Assembly (NCBI GenBank): GCA_015501585.1
Contig: JADNRY010000036.1
Location: 62,001 to 126,000, forward strand
Origin: Rhodocollybia butyracea
Lineage: Eukaryota; Basidiomycota; Agaricomycetes; Agaricales; Omphalotaceae
DNA: 64,000 bases
Reading direction: 5' to 3'
Shown here: positions 12,187 through 23,184 of the stretch, piece by piece
How the letters are laid out: each line of letters opens with the position of its first letter
Numbering within the stretch: position 1 is the stretch's first letter
Translations under genes and position numbers: made by a program
Notes under the pieces: generated by a model
What the model was told of the DNA's origin: nothing
Seen by the model: the letters and a program-made list of their open reading frames with translations, nothing else
Database searches by the model: none

Positions 12187-12535
12187 AATGTGGATCTTGT
12201 GTGCCAGTGATATAATCACAAGAAATCCTTGTCCGGAATCCATTGCGTCGACTGGGTTGTCTCAGTCAAGCGCACTCTATTCATGACGAAGCTCACATGT
12301 ACACCCTAACCATCTCGGCAGGGGTCGAAAATGGAACTCGCATATGCATACATATACTAAACACGAAAGAAAGGTTCATAGTGTCATGTCAAGGGTACCC
12401 TAAAATAAGGCAAAAGAGCAAGTAGGTAAGTTCAGGCCACATCACGGTAACACAGTGCTGTGACTTTTTCGATTGAAAGATATGACACTATGAGGTCGAA
12501 CAAAATTTGGTTGTATAAAAAGAAATTGTGTCCAG

Positions 12536-13506
12536 TCAAATATCTGGCTTCTGAGCGTAAATTACAGTCCAACTCCACAAGAATCGTGAGGGTGTATTCC
12601 ACTCTTGGTCTACTCCGTTGCTTAGAGCACCTATTTCATCCTCCGACTCAAACATCCCAGTGGCAAGGAGAGCTGGTTTCAGCGCTTGTACACCGGCCGT
12701 CACAAGCCTCTTTAAACCTTCGAACTCGGAATCCAAATCCTGAGAATCCAACCTTGGAAGGGCGACACTCTGCTTTTTTATATTACCAAAACCTGCATCT
12801 TTTAGCCGTTGGTCAAGGGTCTCGACTATATCCAGTACAAGTCCCTTATTGACAAACAATGCGGCAACCGCATCCGTCAAACGCTTCATCGGACCACTGG
12901 ATGTTTTGACCTCCAGAGGACTAGACTCCAAAAGTTGGATCCACCCTCCCGGTTTCAAGATGCGATACAATTCACTCAACGCCATTCCCCACTGCTCATG
13001 CGTAAGTGCACCGCTGAGTAGTCGTTGATTCGCCACTTTGAATCTATTACTCCATGACTCTGGGAGATTTGTGACGCTGTGTACGGCAAAAGTAACATTC
13101 TGTGGATACTGAGTGGGGAAGAGACGTTGACTGATATCGATACCAGTGAGAGAAATGTTTGGGTTAACCTGGTGGGCAACATCGAGGAGCCAAATACCTG
13201 CTACTACATCAATTCCATTTGGAATTTCTAAGACGATGAGCACAAACCGGTTCCAGTTGCACTGTCAAGTATCTCGTCTCCAGAATCAAGTGGAATATTC
13301 GGGATGCAGATGAGCTTTCCATCGCATATAGTTTTTGTACAGTAACGATTTTGCCAATTGAGTCTGTCAGGCAAAGAAAAATATCAGTTTTCTGGTTCCT
13401 TTAGGATATAAGCAAGTACCCACCTCTCTTGCTCATCATCGGTATATTGTACGATGTAATGGGAAACAAAAGCAGGTTCCTCAACACGAGGGGAGTTTCC
13501 TGCCAT
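12536..13506 (-). CDS. SAM-dependent methyltransferase (class I, Tam/UbiE-like)
   Basis: Three exons: 13424-13506, 13363 back to 13248, and 13200 back to 12536, for about 287 residues. The start MAGNSPRVEEP is shared with the neighbouring copy. The second join gives DSATGTAGIWLLD, the glycine-rich SAM-binding motif I, followed by IDISQRLFP (motif II region) and LKPGGWIQLLE (post-motif III). Basidiomycetes have many such enzymes, often in small-molecule metabolism, but the substrate cannot be told. It converges with the F-box gene ending at 12186 and has a frameshifted tandem copy upstream at 14422-15401. Confidence 0.85.
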
Positions 13507-14421
13507 TCCTGTGGACTTTAGTGAAAGGCTGTCGTTTAGTCTAGACAGAAACACTGAGAATCACGCGTATTGACAAGACCGCGTTATATTCCAAACGGCG
13601 AGACACAAAGCCTACTAGCAACGAAGAGAACTAACGGTGGTGGTGGTCGGTTACGGTAAGGTATGAATACAACGAAATAAGCTAAATGTATAGAAGGGGC
13701 GTGATCGTCAAATGTAAGCTTGTAAGGATAGCGCCATCCTTACATTTAGTCGACTGCTATGTCTTATAAAGAGTGCAGATAGAGGTTGAACGACTTTCTT
13801 CACTCTCTGCCGTACGAGACTAGGAGAGAGAGGCAGATTTGACTATCATTGGCATTGACATGGACAGAGAATTCCACACTGGCAGTTGACAAGTAGCTGT
13901 GAGGGTTACTGTAGCCCATGTGCTCCTGTCCAATAAAGATGACAATTTCGTACAAAGATAATGAATACAGACCGGTTGTTCCATTCTCTCGCGTATTCGG
14001 TGCCAGTTGTTGGGACGTAAGAGGAACGTAAAGATTTGTACTGGTTCTGGTTATGACTTGGGGGTAATGATTATTATGACATATCGAATCGGCATGATTA
14101 TTCCCAGGGATGATGAGACTCCAGTGCCTTGGAAAAAAGCCGGCTCCTTCTACCAGATAGACTTAAAAAGGTGCAGCATTCGAGTCAGAAAAACACCCCC
14201 CGGCGCCATTGTACAGTGCGCTTATCAAACGCCCACTGAAGTTCTCATAGGTCAAAGCGACTTCTATCGAAATAGTAGGACATGGGAAATTATCATGTAT
14301 AAGTATATCAAGTAGATTATGCCTATATAGTCAGAAATTCATTTAATCAGGGCTTGAGCTATCTTGAGGTCGAACAAAATTTGGTTGTATAAAGGAGCCA
14401 TGAATGACTGAAATTGTCTAG
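13507..14421. other. Upstream region of the methyltransferase, part of the tandem duplication
   Basis: This spacer is repeated after the second methyltransferase copy. Matching pieces include 'ttagtcgactgcta', 'cattgacatggacagagaattccac', 'tgctcctgtccaataaa' and 'gaagttctcataggtcaaa', found again near 15410, 15535, 16438 and 16770. No convincing gene was seen, although a short open frame lies at 14007-14315. Confidence 0.55.
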
Positions 14422-15401
14422 TCAAATATCTGGCTTCTGTGCGTAAATTACAGCCCAACTCCACAAGAATCGTGAGGGTGTATTCCACTCCTGGTCTATT
14501 TCCTTGCTTAGAGCATCTACTTCATCCTCCGACTCAAACATCCCAGTGGCAAGCAAAGCTGGTTTCAACACCGGTACAGTGGCCGTCACAAGCCTCTTTA
14601 AACCTTTAAACTCGGAATCCAAATCCTGAGAGTCCAACCTTGGAAGAGCGATACTCCGCTTTTGTATATTGATAAAACCTGCGTCTTTTAGCCGTTGGTC
14701 AAGGGACTCAACTAAATCCAATACAAGTCCCTTATTGATAAACACCGCGGCAAGCGCATCCATAAAATGCTTCATCGGACCACTAGATGTTGTAGCCTCC
14801 TGAGGACTAGACTCCAAAAGTTGGATCCACCCTCCCGGTTCAAGACGCGATACAATTCACCCAACGCCATTCCCCATTGGTCATGCGTAAGCGCAGCGCT
14901 GAGTAGTCGTTGATTCGCTACTTTGAATCTATTACTCCATGACTCTAGGAGATTTGTGACGCTGTGTACGGCGAAAGTAACGTTTTGTGGATACTGAGTG
15001 GGGAAGAGACGTTGACTGATATCGATATTAGTGAGAGAAATGTTTGGGTTAGCCTGGTGGGCAACATCGAGTAGCCAAATACCTGCTATTACATCAATTC
15101 CATTTGGAAGTTTCAAGACGATGAACACATACCGGTTCCAGTTGCACTGTCAAGTATCTCATCTCCAGAATCAAGTGAAACGTTCGGGATGTAGATGAGC
15201 TGTCCATCGCATATAGCTTTGGTACAGTAACGATTCTGCCAATTGAGTCTATCGGGCAAATAAAAAATATAAGTTTTCTAGTTCCTGTAGAACATAAGTA
15301 ACAAACACCTACCTCTCTCGCTCCAAGTCATTCTCAGTATAGTGTGCGACATGATGGGAAACAAAAAGAGGTTCCTCAACACGAGGGGAGTTCCCGGCCA
15401 T
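14422..15401 (-). pseudogene. Tandem copy of the methyltransferase with a one-base deletion
   Basis: This copy is closely similar to 12536-13506 over its whole length, with the same exon layout, the same start MAGNSPRVEEP and the same SAM motif region. At about 14838-14842 it reads 'cccggttcaag' where the intact copy reads 'cccggtttcaag'. The missing base throws the protein out of frame just at the post-motif-I LNRE/LKPGG position, losing the C-terminal third (about 130 residues). Elsewhere both halves stay open, so the lesion is recent or is an assembly error. Confidence 0.8.
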
Positions 15402-15640
15402 TCCTGTGGATTTTAGTCGACTGCTACGTCTTATAAATCCTGAGAGTCACTGCAGATAGAAGTTGAACAACTTTCAAGAATTCTGGCCCCGTGCGAGAGT
15501 GGGAGAGAGACAGATATCATCATCATCACTGACATTGACATGGACAGAGAATTCCACTAGTCCTATAGTAGCCACGATCCTGTAGCTCAAGAAGTCATAT
15601 TTGTGCATCGCCACCGTTCGATCCGTGCGGGGAAAAAATG

Positions 15641-16810
15641 TGCACGCGCACAACCTCGTATGTAAGCCGATTTGGCTCATGCCCAAATCTCTGCCACAAC
15701 GATTCAACTCAAGTTGTGCCAATTTTTTTTAGATAAAGTTCATACATAGAGAGTAAAGAAAGTTTTATTGCGAGAATATAAGATTTGTGTGCAGGAACGC
15801 GTCCAAGATTTGCACGCGTCGTTGTGGCTCAGGGCTGTACACAGTTACTCATCATAATTTCTTGAGCTGAAGGACCCGTGGGAACTAGCAGACTATATAC
15901 ACACATCCGTATGGATCGTCAGTGTATAACGAGTCTGCTTATAGGAGACTAGAACTCCATGCCAGTTAACGAGTATCTTTGAGGTTTACTTGCGAGTGTG
16001 GGCCACCGCGCCAAGCGCGTGGCAGGTACGAGTCCTGCAAGAGACTAGTTATGAATTGTGCACTGCAACGACCACTGATGAAAAGTGCAGGGGCTACAAA
16101 AATGGAAGTATTATTAAGATGAATAAACACCGTGTCACATGTGGCAAAAAGAATGTACAGCACCGATAATCTGCACATTAGAGGTGCAACCACAACAGTG
16201 TTTGATGCAAGAAGTTCAAGAGTAAAAAGGTATCAGATGCGGCGAAGTTTTGGGTAACATGAAATAAGTGGGCACATCAGAAAGTCACATGTCAAGCGCT
16301 TTGACATTTCTAAATATGGGGAAACGATTCTTCCAAATTTGGGCAAGATCAACCCTAATTGGGAAAAAATTCCCACGCGAAACCGGCCATAAGGACGAGC
16401 CTTCATTACATTCAGGACTCGTAACTGCAGCGCATGTGCTCCTGTCCAATAAAAGATGGTAACACAATTCGTATAAAGATAATGAATGCAGACCGGTTGT
16501 TCGATTCTCAAGTGTCTTCTCGCACGGATCCACTGCCCGGTGTTGGGTTGTACTTATATATGTTTTATGAAGAACCTGAAGATTTGTACTGGTTCAAGTA
16601 CTGGTTATGACTTGGGAAGTTATGATTAAGTATTCTCAGAGATGATGAGTTCTACTCTAGTGCTTTGGAAGAAAGCTGCCTCCTTCCACCTGATAGCCTT
16701 AAAGGTGCAGTATTCGGCTCAGAAGAACACCACCATACTGTGAAGCACAGCGAGCGCTAGTCACCTACTGAAGTTCTCATAGGTCAAAACGACTTTTATC
16801 AAAACTCAAC
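15641..16810. other. Spacer without a supported gene
   Basis: Contains the tail of the tandem unit and about 750 bases not matched in the first unit (about 15640-16430). Short open frames on the minus strand show no motifs or consistent splicing. I see no RNA gene. Confidence 0.4.
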
Positions 16811-17118
16811 ACCGTAACGATCCGAAACTTACTGCTACTAGTTCCGAAATTGTTTGCCACTTCGGCTCTCGCTTTATTTTGGTGGAGGACTAGCGAGCAC
16901 GGATCTATCTAACTCATAGACGAACATGTCTTCAGGTTTATCTACATTCACTAGGCCTTTGAGCCGCTCGGGCTTTCACTGAGGGGAGGCAAAGCGCACT
17001 ACATCATGACAATTATCCGAGCAAAAGATAACAGAACTCACTCCCGAAATTGTCAGCCCACCAGTATAACAAAGTATAACCGGTAATTCGGAATTCTTAC
17101 GAGCGCGTTATTGCGGTA

Positions 17119-17795
17119 GGGCCCCGGAAACTCCCCTCAGACCTTGTCCGCCAAAAAATCCTCAAGTACGCTATGATTTTGGGCTCAAGTACGCTATTTC
17201 GGACAAGGATCGTCACGTGAATCGAAAAATTTCGTTAAAAATTCCAAAAAATCCCGAAAAAATCCTAGACCGTCCTACAGGCTTCTCCGTGTGCTACGAT
17301 CCAAGCATTACTGTGAGAAACATTTCTGGCAAGTCTTATAATTTTCAACACCGGTAAGGCCTTGAGAACCTTTTTCGCGCCCTGTTTTTGAATTCAAAAC
17401 GCCTGCCACCATTTCCCAGGACAGCCATTTAGCTAGGTGAAGCATACACTAGCATACAATGCATCCTTCCCGAGATATTAGCGACAGGCGCATGAGTATA
17501 AAGATGGTACTTGTGGCTTTCGCCGCAAGCTGGATATCGTCTAGCTCATCGGGCGAGAACATAATCTAACAACAATAGGACAACAGAAAGGTACATTTTT
17601 GTACGGCTTATGCTTTTGTTGCAGGTACCGGTTGGCTCTCGGCTTTGGCATGCTTCTTTGGAGTAGAAGCCCCTCAAAATTTCGGTTCGGCGCTGGCGCG
17701 CCAGCCTAAAGTACGCTATGTAGGACAGGGAAGCGGACAATCTGGCCTAAAATACGCTATAATAGGACAAGGTCTGGGGGGAGTTTCCGGGGCCC
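17119..17795. mobile_element. Non-autonomous DNA transposon (MITE), 677 bp
   Basis: The ends are inverted repeats of about 31 bp: the left begins GGGCCCCGGAAACTCCCC at 17119, and the right end (17765-17795) is its reverse complement with one mismatch. The 10 bp sequence TATTGCGGTA sits directly outside both ends (17109-17118 and 17796-17805), as a target-site duplication. The homologous right-hand block lacks the element (empty site near 24020), so the insertion happened after the block duplicated. The interior has no coding frame but has subterminal direct repeats of 'tacgctat' near both ends. A 9-11 bp duplication and a G-rich terminus point towards a Mutator-like family, by inference only. 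Confidence 0.85.
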
Positions 17796-17805
17796 TATTG
17801 CGGTA

Positions 17806-18704
17806 GAAGTGAAGAAAAGAATGAGATAGGTATAAGCACCCCCGTTTTCATTCAAGTTCAAGAACCGAGGCTCCCCAATATACATGCCGAGATTACACCG
17901 AAGGAAAAGACGCGTTGCAGACTTAGATCTCTTGTGAACGCCCATTTTCGCAGCTCTGTATACAATCAACTCGAGGCTCTGGCAGGCTGAAGGGGGCTGG
18001 TGGGACCCACAGTACATAGTGCGCCGTGCGCACAATTCACAACTTGACATATATATGTGAAAGGATGCCAATAGACAAGAACGGGTATCATTTGGTAGTA
18101 TATTAATATGGGCATGATGCTGCTAATCCTCCGAGTCATTATGCATCGCCTTAAGTTCCAGGTTCTAGAAACAGAAACAAGAGACGCAGATGAACAAGCG
18201 AAGTAGGGGTAGAAATAACCAACTGAATACCCGTGAACGACAGTCCGTGATTCGAACAATCTTTCAAACCCCAGATTGGAGTGTAGAAGGACACGATGAT
18301 GCCTAAAGTGGAATAGATGAATAGAACACGCTGGTTCCGCATTGCAGACATCTCATGTAACACGAGTCTCTTTGTGGAGAATGAACAAGAAATGAATGAT
18401 GGTATTTAATATTAGGCGTCTAGTCATAGAGAACCTGATCCATCAGAGACGGGCATGGGCAATGATACTGCAATAATAGGCAATACCGTGGCGTCGTGGA
18501 TACACCGTGTTAGGGACGCGTCATCCAAAAAACCCACGGAATCAGGATCCTGACACACAGCATCCTACCGTCTGGTCCAAGCATCAGTGACCTTGCCACA
18601 AGTATAAAAGCTTTAAGCAAAGTGGTGTACTTGACTCCATAGCTCGCTTTTGAACCTTTGTCTCTTCCACAGCCAAGAAGCTTCACCACCAGCCTACGAC
18701 AACA
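17806..18704. other. Conserved upstream flank of the Pro/Ser-rich gene, copy A
   Basis: This flank is closely similar to about 24050-24913. Hydrophobic frames on the minus strand (for example one starting MLHEMSAMRNQRVLFIYS at 18363) are partly shared with the other copy, but stops differ and no consistent splicing connects them. They may be the remains of a membrane-protein gene or chance frames. The proximal 300 bases presumably hold the promoter of the downstream gene. Confidence 0.4.
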
Positions 18705-19901
18705 ATGGTCTCCAACACTAGCCCTTGTCCTCCTAACTTGATCTGTGTACCCAGCTATCCGACGGCGCCGACATACGAATTTGGTTCCATCAGCGTCAGC
18801 TATGCACCAGAAGTATGTGGCTACTTGCTTTTGTTGTCGGGAAAGCGATCCTGATTGGTATACTTGTAGGTTACTACAGGATTGGGACTGTTTTTCTGGC
18901 CTCAATATCATAAACATCCGGATTCACCGTTGTCGAGCCCGCCACCAAGCCCACCGGAAACAACTGCGCCGTTGCCGGAACAGGAATCGGACTTGACCAC
19001 ACCCTATTGGGTGAACAATAATAACGATGAGGGAAACCTGCCCCCTAAATTTCGATCGTCGGAACGTCAAAGTCCAAGTCGAGCGTGCATGCCTCGAGTT
19101 TGCTTCCAGCGCTAGAGTTGAATTTGTTGCGCCTCCAGTCTTAGCTTCTCCGTCTGGGACACCGGAATCTACGATATCAGTTTTGCCGGACACGACGTTG
19201 ACTGGAGTCAACGATTTTCCTCCTCTTCCCAGAACTCCTATCATCTCAGCTCTTTCACCGTTGCCGTCGCCGTCACCATTTTCGCTACGGTCTCTACTCG
19301 AAAGTCCGGCGACAAAGTCTCAACCTTTGTCACCTCTGCTCGGGGTTTCAAGTCTGGAAACCCCTCGTCACCGGAGGTCCATAGACGTTCCACATCGGAG
19401 ATCGAACGCCAGTCATCTATCGCCGAGTCTCCTCCGAATCTGAATCCCCTTTTATCCTTCTTCATCCAACGGTACGTCCTTTTATTCTACTAAGTGCCTC
19501 TCATCCACAGCACCTAATACCCAAGATTATATTTTCCAGGATAAGAAATATAACCCTAGGTATTACATGCAGCGGACGCGATTTACCCGGCAGGAGCCCA
19601 TCGACCTGCCATCGCTATCCTTGCAGCCCCAGTCCGATCATTCCCAATCCGCGTCCGAATTTGAGTCTGTCGTTGATTCTTCTTCCGCCGTTCAACACAA
19701 CTTCACGACCGAACTCAGACGCGATGACCGAGACCCCATTGTTCACCCAGTCGTCTTCGTAAATTATCAGAGCCCAGTGGTTCTGGAAGACCGACACAAC
19801 ACGCACCGGAATTCCGCAAGAGCGCGAAGAGACGTTCGGAGTCTCTTCCAGAGGAAGACAGTCCGTCGAAAAGGGTGTGTGTACGTCCATTGAGGGACTG
19901 A
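18705..19901 (+). pseudogene. Pro/Ser-rich family gene, copy A (multiple frameshifts)
   Basis: Aligns along its whole length with the intact gene at 24914-26079. Exon 1 (MVSNTSPCPPNLICVPSYP) and both introns are preserved. In exon 2 about 17 extra bases near 19065-19110 shift the frame. A one-base difference near 19360 and another near 19748 ('ttcacccagtcg' against 'ttcatcccagtcg') shift it again. The last frame regains the family C-terminus (LPEEDSPSKRVCVRPLRD-stop) at 19901. At most a truncated protein of about 115 residues could be made. Confidence 0.7.
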
Positions 19902-20844
19902 TGAACATAATTAGTCCTCATCCACATCTTCCTCAACGCTTTCCCTGTTTTTCCTGGTTTTCCTGTTTTCTGTGCTCATGTCCTCATTCTCCGTGTTCAT
20001 CCATGCTAGCCCTTGTTATTTACACCTACCCGTCTATATACCCGCTTTGTGATGACTTCCTTTTTCTTTCGTTCATAAACCTGTAAACGAAACATTGTTT
20101 CGAGATTATTTATCGTAATCGATCTTTGAAAACCAGACAACTTGCATAAGGTAAACCGCCAGAGTGATGGAGGCGACGAGTCCAGCAAGGAAGATAACAC
20201 AAATAAGAGTGAAAAGAGCGACAAAAAACGAGCTGGGAGATGGATGAAGATGAGATAAAAAGGGCAAACCGTGAGAACTGGCGCTAATTCGAAACTTCCC
20301 GATTTGGATTACAAAGTTTTATGCCCATTGTCTTCGAATGGCGCGTTTTTTCCACTGCAACTCCTCCAATCGGAGTTGAGAGATACTAATCTCTGTCCTC
20401 CTTGAGAGTACACGGTCTTCATGTCTGAATTAGCGGAAATAAGCAGGCTACTCCTTTGCTTACGCGTCCAGTGCTCAACGTTCAACATTTAAGTATTGGA
20501 ACAAGCGTTTCTGTGCAAGTCCTGCAATTAGACTTATTGGACAGGATAGGTGCATACTTGAAGACGAGGTGTCTGCTGTCCAGTTTTGTGCTGTACAAAT
20601 CAAATTACTATGACTTTGTGCATTACAGATGTTCCACGAGTCGCAGCTGGAAGAAAAGATAGAGCTCGAGCAGGGTTAAGCGCATTGATGGGCTGGCGAA
20701 GTACCAAACCTCGAACTAGTAAAATGAGCAAGTCCAAGTAGAGCTTTTGTTTTGTGGTTTACGACCGCCATCTTCTTTCCTAACAACCGCTACCGCCACC
20801 TTCAATCGCCTGGCACAACCGAAACCGAAGGGGCATCACGTAGG
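19902..20844. other. 3' flank of copy A and NACHT promoter region
   Basis: 19902-20450 is strongly conserved with 26080-26640. 20490-20730 matches 27520-27780. No gene is supported. The last 110 bases precede the NACHT start codon. Confidence 0.45.
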
Positions 20845-22610
20845 ATGTTTCATGGATCTCACGACTTCGCTATTGGTACGGGTACCTTCAATAATGCTGG
20901 TCGTGACATGAATTTATGTATGCAGGATGGAGAAAGAGGTGTGTTATACATCTGACCATGCATTGAACAACGTTAATATAGAGAAGGTCTTCTCGCATTA
21001 TATGGGCATACATCCACTTCTGCTCTGTTTAATGCAGAAGCTCGCTTTCCTCCTCCATCGTGCCATCGAGGTACACGAGAAGCAATCTTGAGAGAATTGA
21101 AGGACTGGGTCAAACAAGATACACCACAGGTCTTCCCGAATGATTCGAGCATTCGCTGGCTTTATGGACCGGCTGGAGCTGGAAAGTCCGCTATTGCTCA
21201 GACTTTTGCAGAAGCCTGTGCGAAAGACGGGATTCTAGCTGGAAGTTTCTTTTTTTTACGTGCTGACCCGTCGCGAAACAAACCTGAACGGCTGTTCACC
21301 ACACTTGCTCTGCAGATCGCTGGTGCAATGCGTGAGTTACACTCGATCATAAACTCAGTGGCTGTCAAAAATCCATCTGTCCTCACATCGTCAATCGAGA
21401 TTCAGTTTAATGACCTTATTCTGCTGCCCTGGTTCAAGGCCCAGATGCACCAGGAATTACTTGAAAAATCCCCTCCTCACATTTGTGCAATGATGAGAAG
21501 AGGCAGATCCCATTTCTCTCTACGCTGGAAACTTCTGGCTCACTGTTATCAACGCGCGCACAAATTATTATCATTGATGGTCTAGATGAATGCTCAAATA
21601 GTCGTGATCAACAACGTATCCTTTCCATTCTTAAAGATGCAGTGCATAAATTTCTTCCATTTCGGATTCTGATAGCCAGCAGACCAGAACCTCGCATCAA
21701 GGAATCTTTCGACGAATCTGACCTCAGAGCTATCTCTCGTCGGATTCCTCTCGATGATAATTTATATCAAGCATCTCAGGAAATACGAGAATTTCTGCAA
21801 GACAGATTTCGAGAAATCCTCCACCACCATTCACACACGATGGAACATGTTGCTCGTCCTTGGCCAACTCACAATCAGATTGAGGTTCTTGTTGAAAAGT
21901 CTTCAGGGCACTTCATATATCCATCAACTGTACTGAACTACGTTGATGATGATGGTGCAGTCCCAGCAGACCGTCTTGATGTGGTGCTTGGTATTCGAAC
22001 ACTGGAGGGAGAATCACCATTTGCTGAACTGGATGCTCTTTACCACCAGATTCTGCTGGGTGCACACAGGGATGATGGCAAACTTCTCCGAATTCTGGGG
22101 GCAATCCTGGCATTTCAGGGATCGATAGCCTTTGGGCGTTCGAACTTGATACATCTTCTCACTACTGAGATGAAATCCATTGGTGCTCTCCGCGCTGCAT
22201 TATCGGGTGTTCATTCTCTCTTTAATGGCCCCACACCTGTTGAATCTGAGCTTCGCTTTTGCCACGCTTCCTTTGTGGATTTTTTATTAGACCAGAAAAG
22301 GTCTCTTCAATTTGTTATTGACAAAGCAGCTGGCCATGACTATCTCGCACAATGCTGTTTAGCTGTCATTGAGACCTTTAATCATTCACTTCCTCGATCG
22401 AAGGATTCTATCAAGTTATTCAACTACGCTTATCAGTATTGGGAGGATCATTGCATCCATGCAACTGGCACTCATAAACTTCTTTCGAAACTTGATGAAT
22501 TCGACATCTATTCTGCTTCCTCAGCTTGTACATACTTTTCCTGGATCTTGTCACTGGCTAAATTTCTTCAAAAAGTATTCCGAATATGGTTTTGGTTCAA
22601 AGTATGTTGA
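20845..22610 (+). CDS. NACHT-domain P-loop NTPase (NLR-like), with a frame problem
   Basis: The start is MFHGSHDFAIGTGTFNNAGRDMNL, the usual N-terminus of agaricomycete NACHT proteins. It is spliced (intron 20939-20983) to EGLLALYGHTSTSALFNAEARFPPPSCHRGTREAIL. Walker A is GPAGAGKS (about residues 93-100) and Walker B is IIIIDGLDEC, followed by a SRPE sensor-like motif and typical helical NACHT-associated sequence. Between about 21430 and 21545 the frame changes and I find no clean intron, so the gene carries a one-base indel or an unusual splice. Stops at 22610 remove any C-terminal repeat domain; a GTATGT at 22599 could splice further. Known relatives act in non-self recognition and programmed cell death. 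Confidence 0.7.
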
Positions 22611-22881
22611 CCCAGTTGACTTGGATAATAATTTTTGTTAACGTGTTTGGATTCTAATTTCCAGAGCAAGCATGACAAGAATTTGCAGCACTTTCATAAT
22701 ATAACAACAGTCGGATTCACCATAAATTTTCCCGGTTGCAGGATCCCCATTCGACTTCTATTCATTGGGTGGCAGGCCCCCCACTCAAAATTTGAGCGCA
22801 TATTTTTACTCACATGTCTCACCATACCCAATCACATTTTTCACTACCCATCTTTCCTCCCTCAAAATCAGCCCATTAGAC

Positions 22882-23184
22882 ATGTTGGAAGAGGACAAAT
22901 CTGAAAAGATTTCCACAACTCGTACCAATATACGCCGCCGCTCAGGCTTGCGCTCGAGTTTGATCAAACAGCGACCTTTTCAACCCCGGCTTGATCTTTA
23001 TCGTCCCAGTAACTCCCTCTTACTTTCTTCTCCTAGCGCCCCTGGGTTATCTTTCGGTTGGCATAGCTCAGAGCCATATACGAGGCCAGTGAAGAGACAT
23101 AGGGATGACAGCGAATCTCAACCATCACATAACAGTGGCGGGCACATCTCCTCGGATAGCTCTTCCTTTCGGACATTTTTGTAG
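22882..23184 (+). CDS. Small basic Ser/Arg-rich hypothetical protein
   Basis: A 100-residue open frame starting MLEEDKSEKISTTRTNIRRR and ending in a Ser-rich tail. It carries a short basic stretch (RPVKRHRDD) that resembles a nuclear localisation signal and loosely recalls the C-terminus of the Pro/Ser-rich family (AKRVCVRP). There is no intron. It lies 270 bases after the NACHT stop and could instead be part of a longer NACHT transcript. No known domain recognised. Confidence 0.35.
   Translation: MLEEDKSEKISTTRTNIRRRSGLRSSLIKQRPFQPRLDLYRPSNSLLLSSPSAPGLSFGWHSSEPYTRPVKRHRDDSESQPSHNSGGHISSDSSSFRTFL

Larger units (their letters stand above)
14422..16810. repeat. Second unit of the methyltransferase tandem duplication
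   Basis: This unit repeats about 12536-14260 in the same orientation. It comprises the methyltransferase and its upstream spacer, and is longer because of insertions between 15640 and 16430. The outer end 'gaagttctcataggtcaaa' at about 16770 appears a third time near 23770 as 'taagttctcagaggtcaaa', where it begins the right-hand 4 kb block. The duplications therefore share a breakpoint. Confidence 0.7.
16770..20730. repeat. Left copy of an approximately 4 kb direct repeat
   Basis: Matches about 23745-27780 in the same orientation. Shared landmarks are 'aggcctttgagccgctc', the 'aagcacccacg'-type segment, the whole Pro/Ser-rich gene, the sequence around 'tagagaacctgat', and an outer segment ('tactatgactttgtgcattacag') at about 20610 and 27602. 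Differences include a MITE in this copy and an insert at about 26700-27500 in the other. The two copies flank the NACHT gene. Confidence 0.75.
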
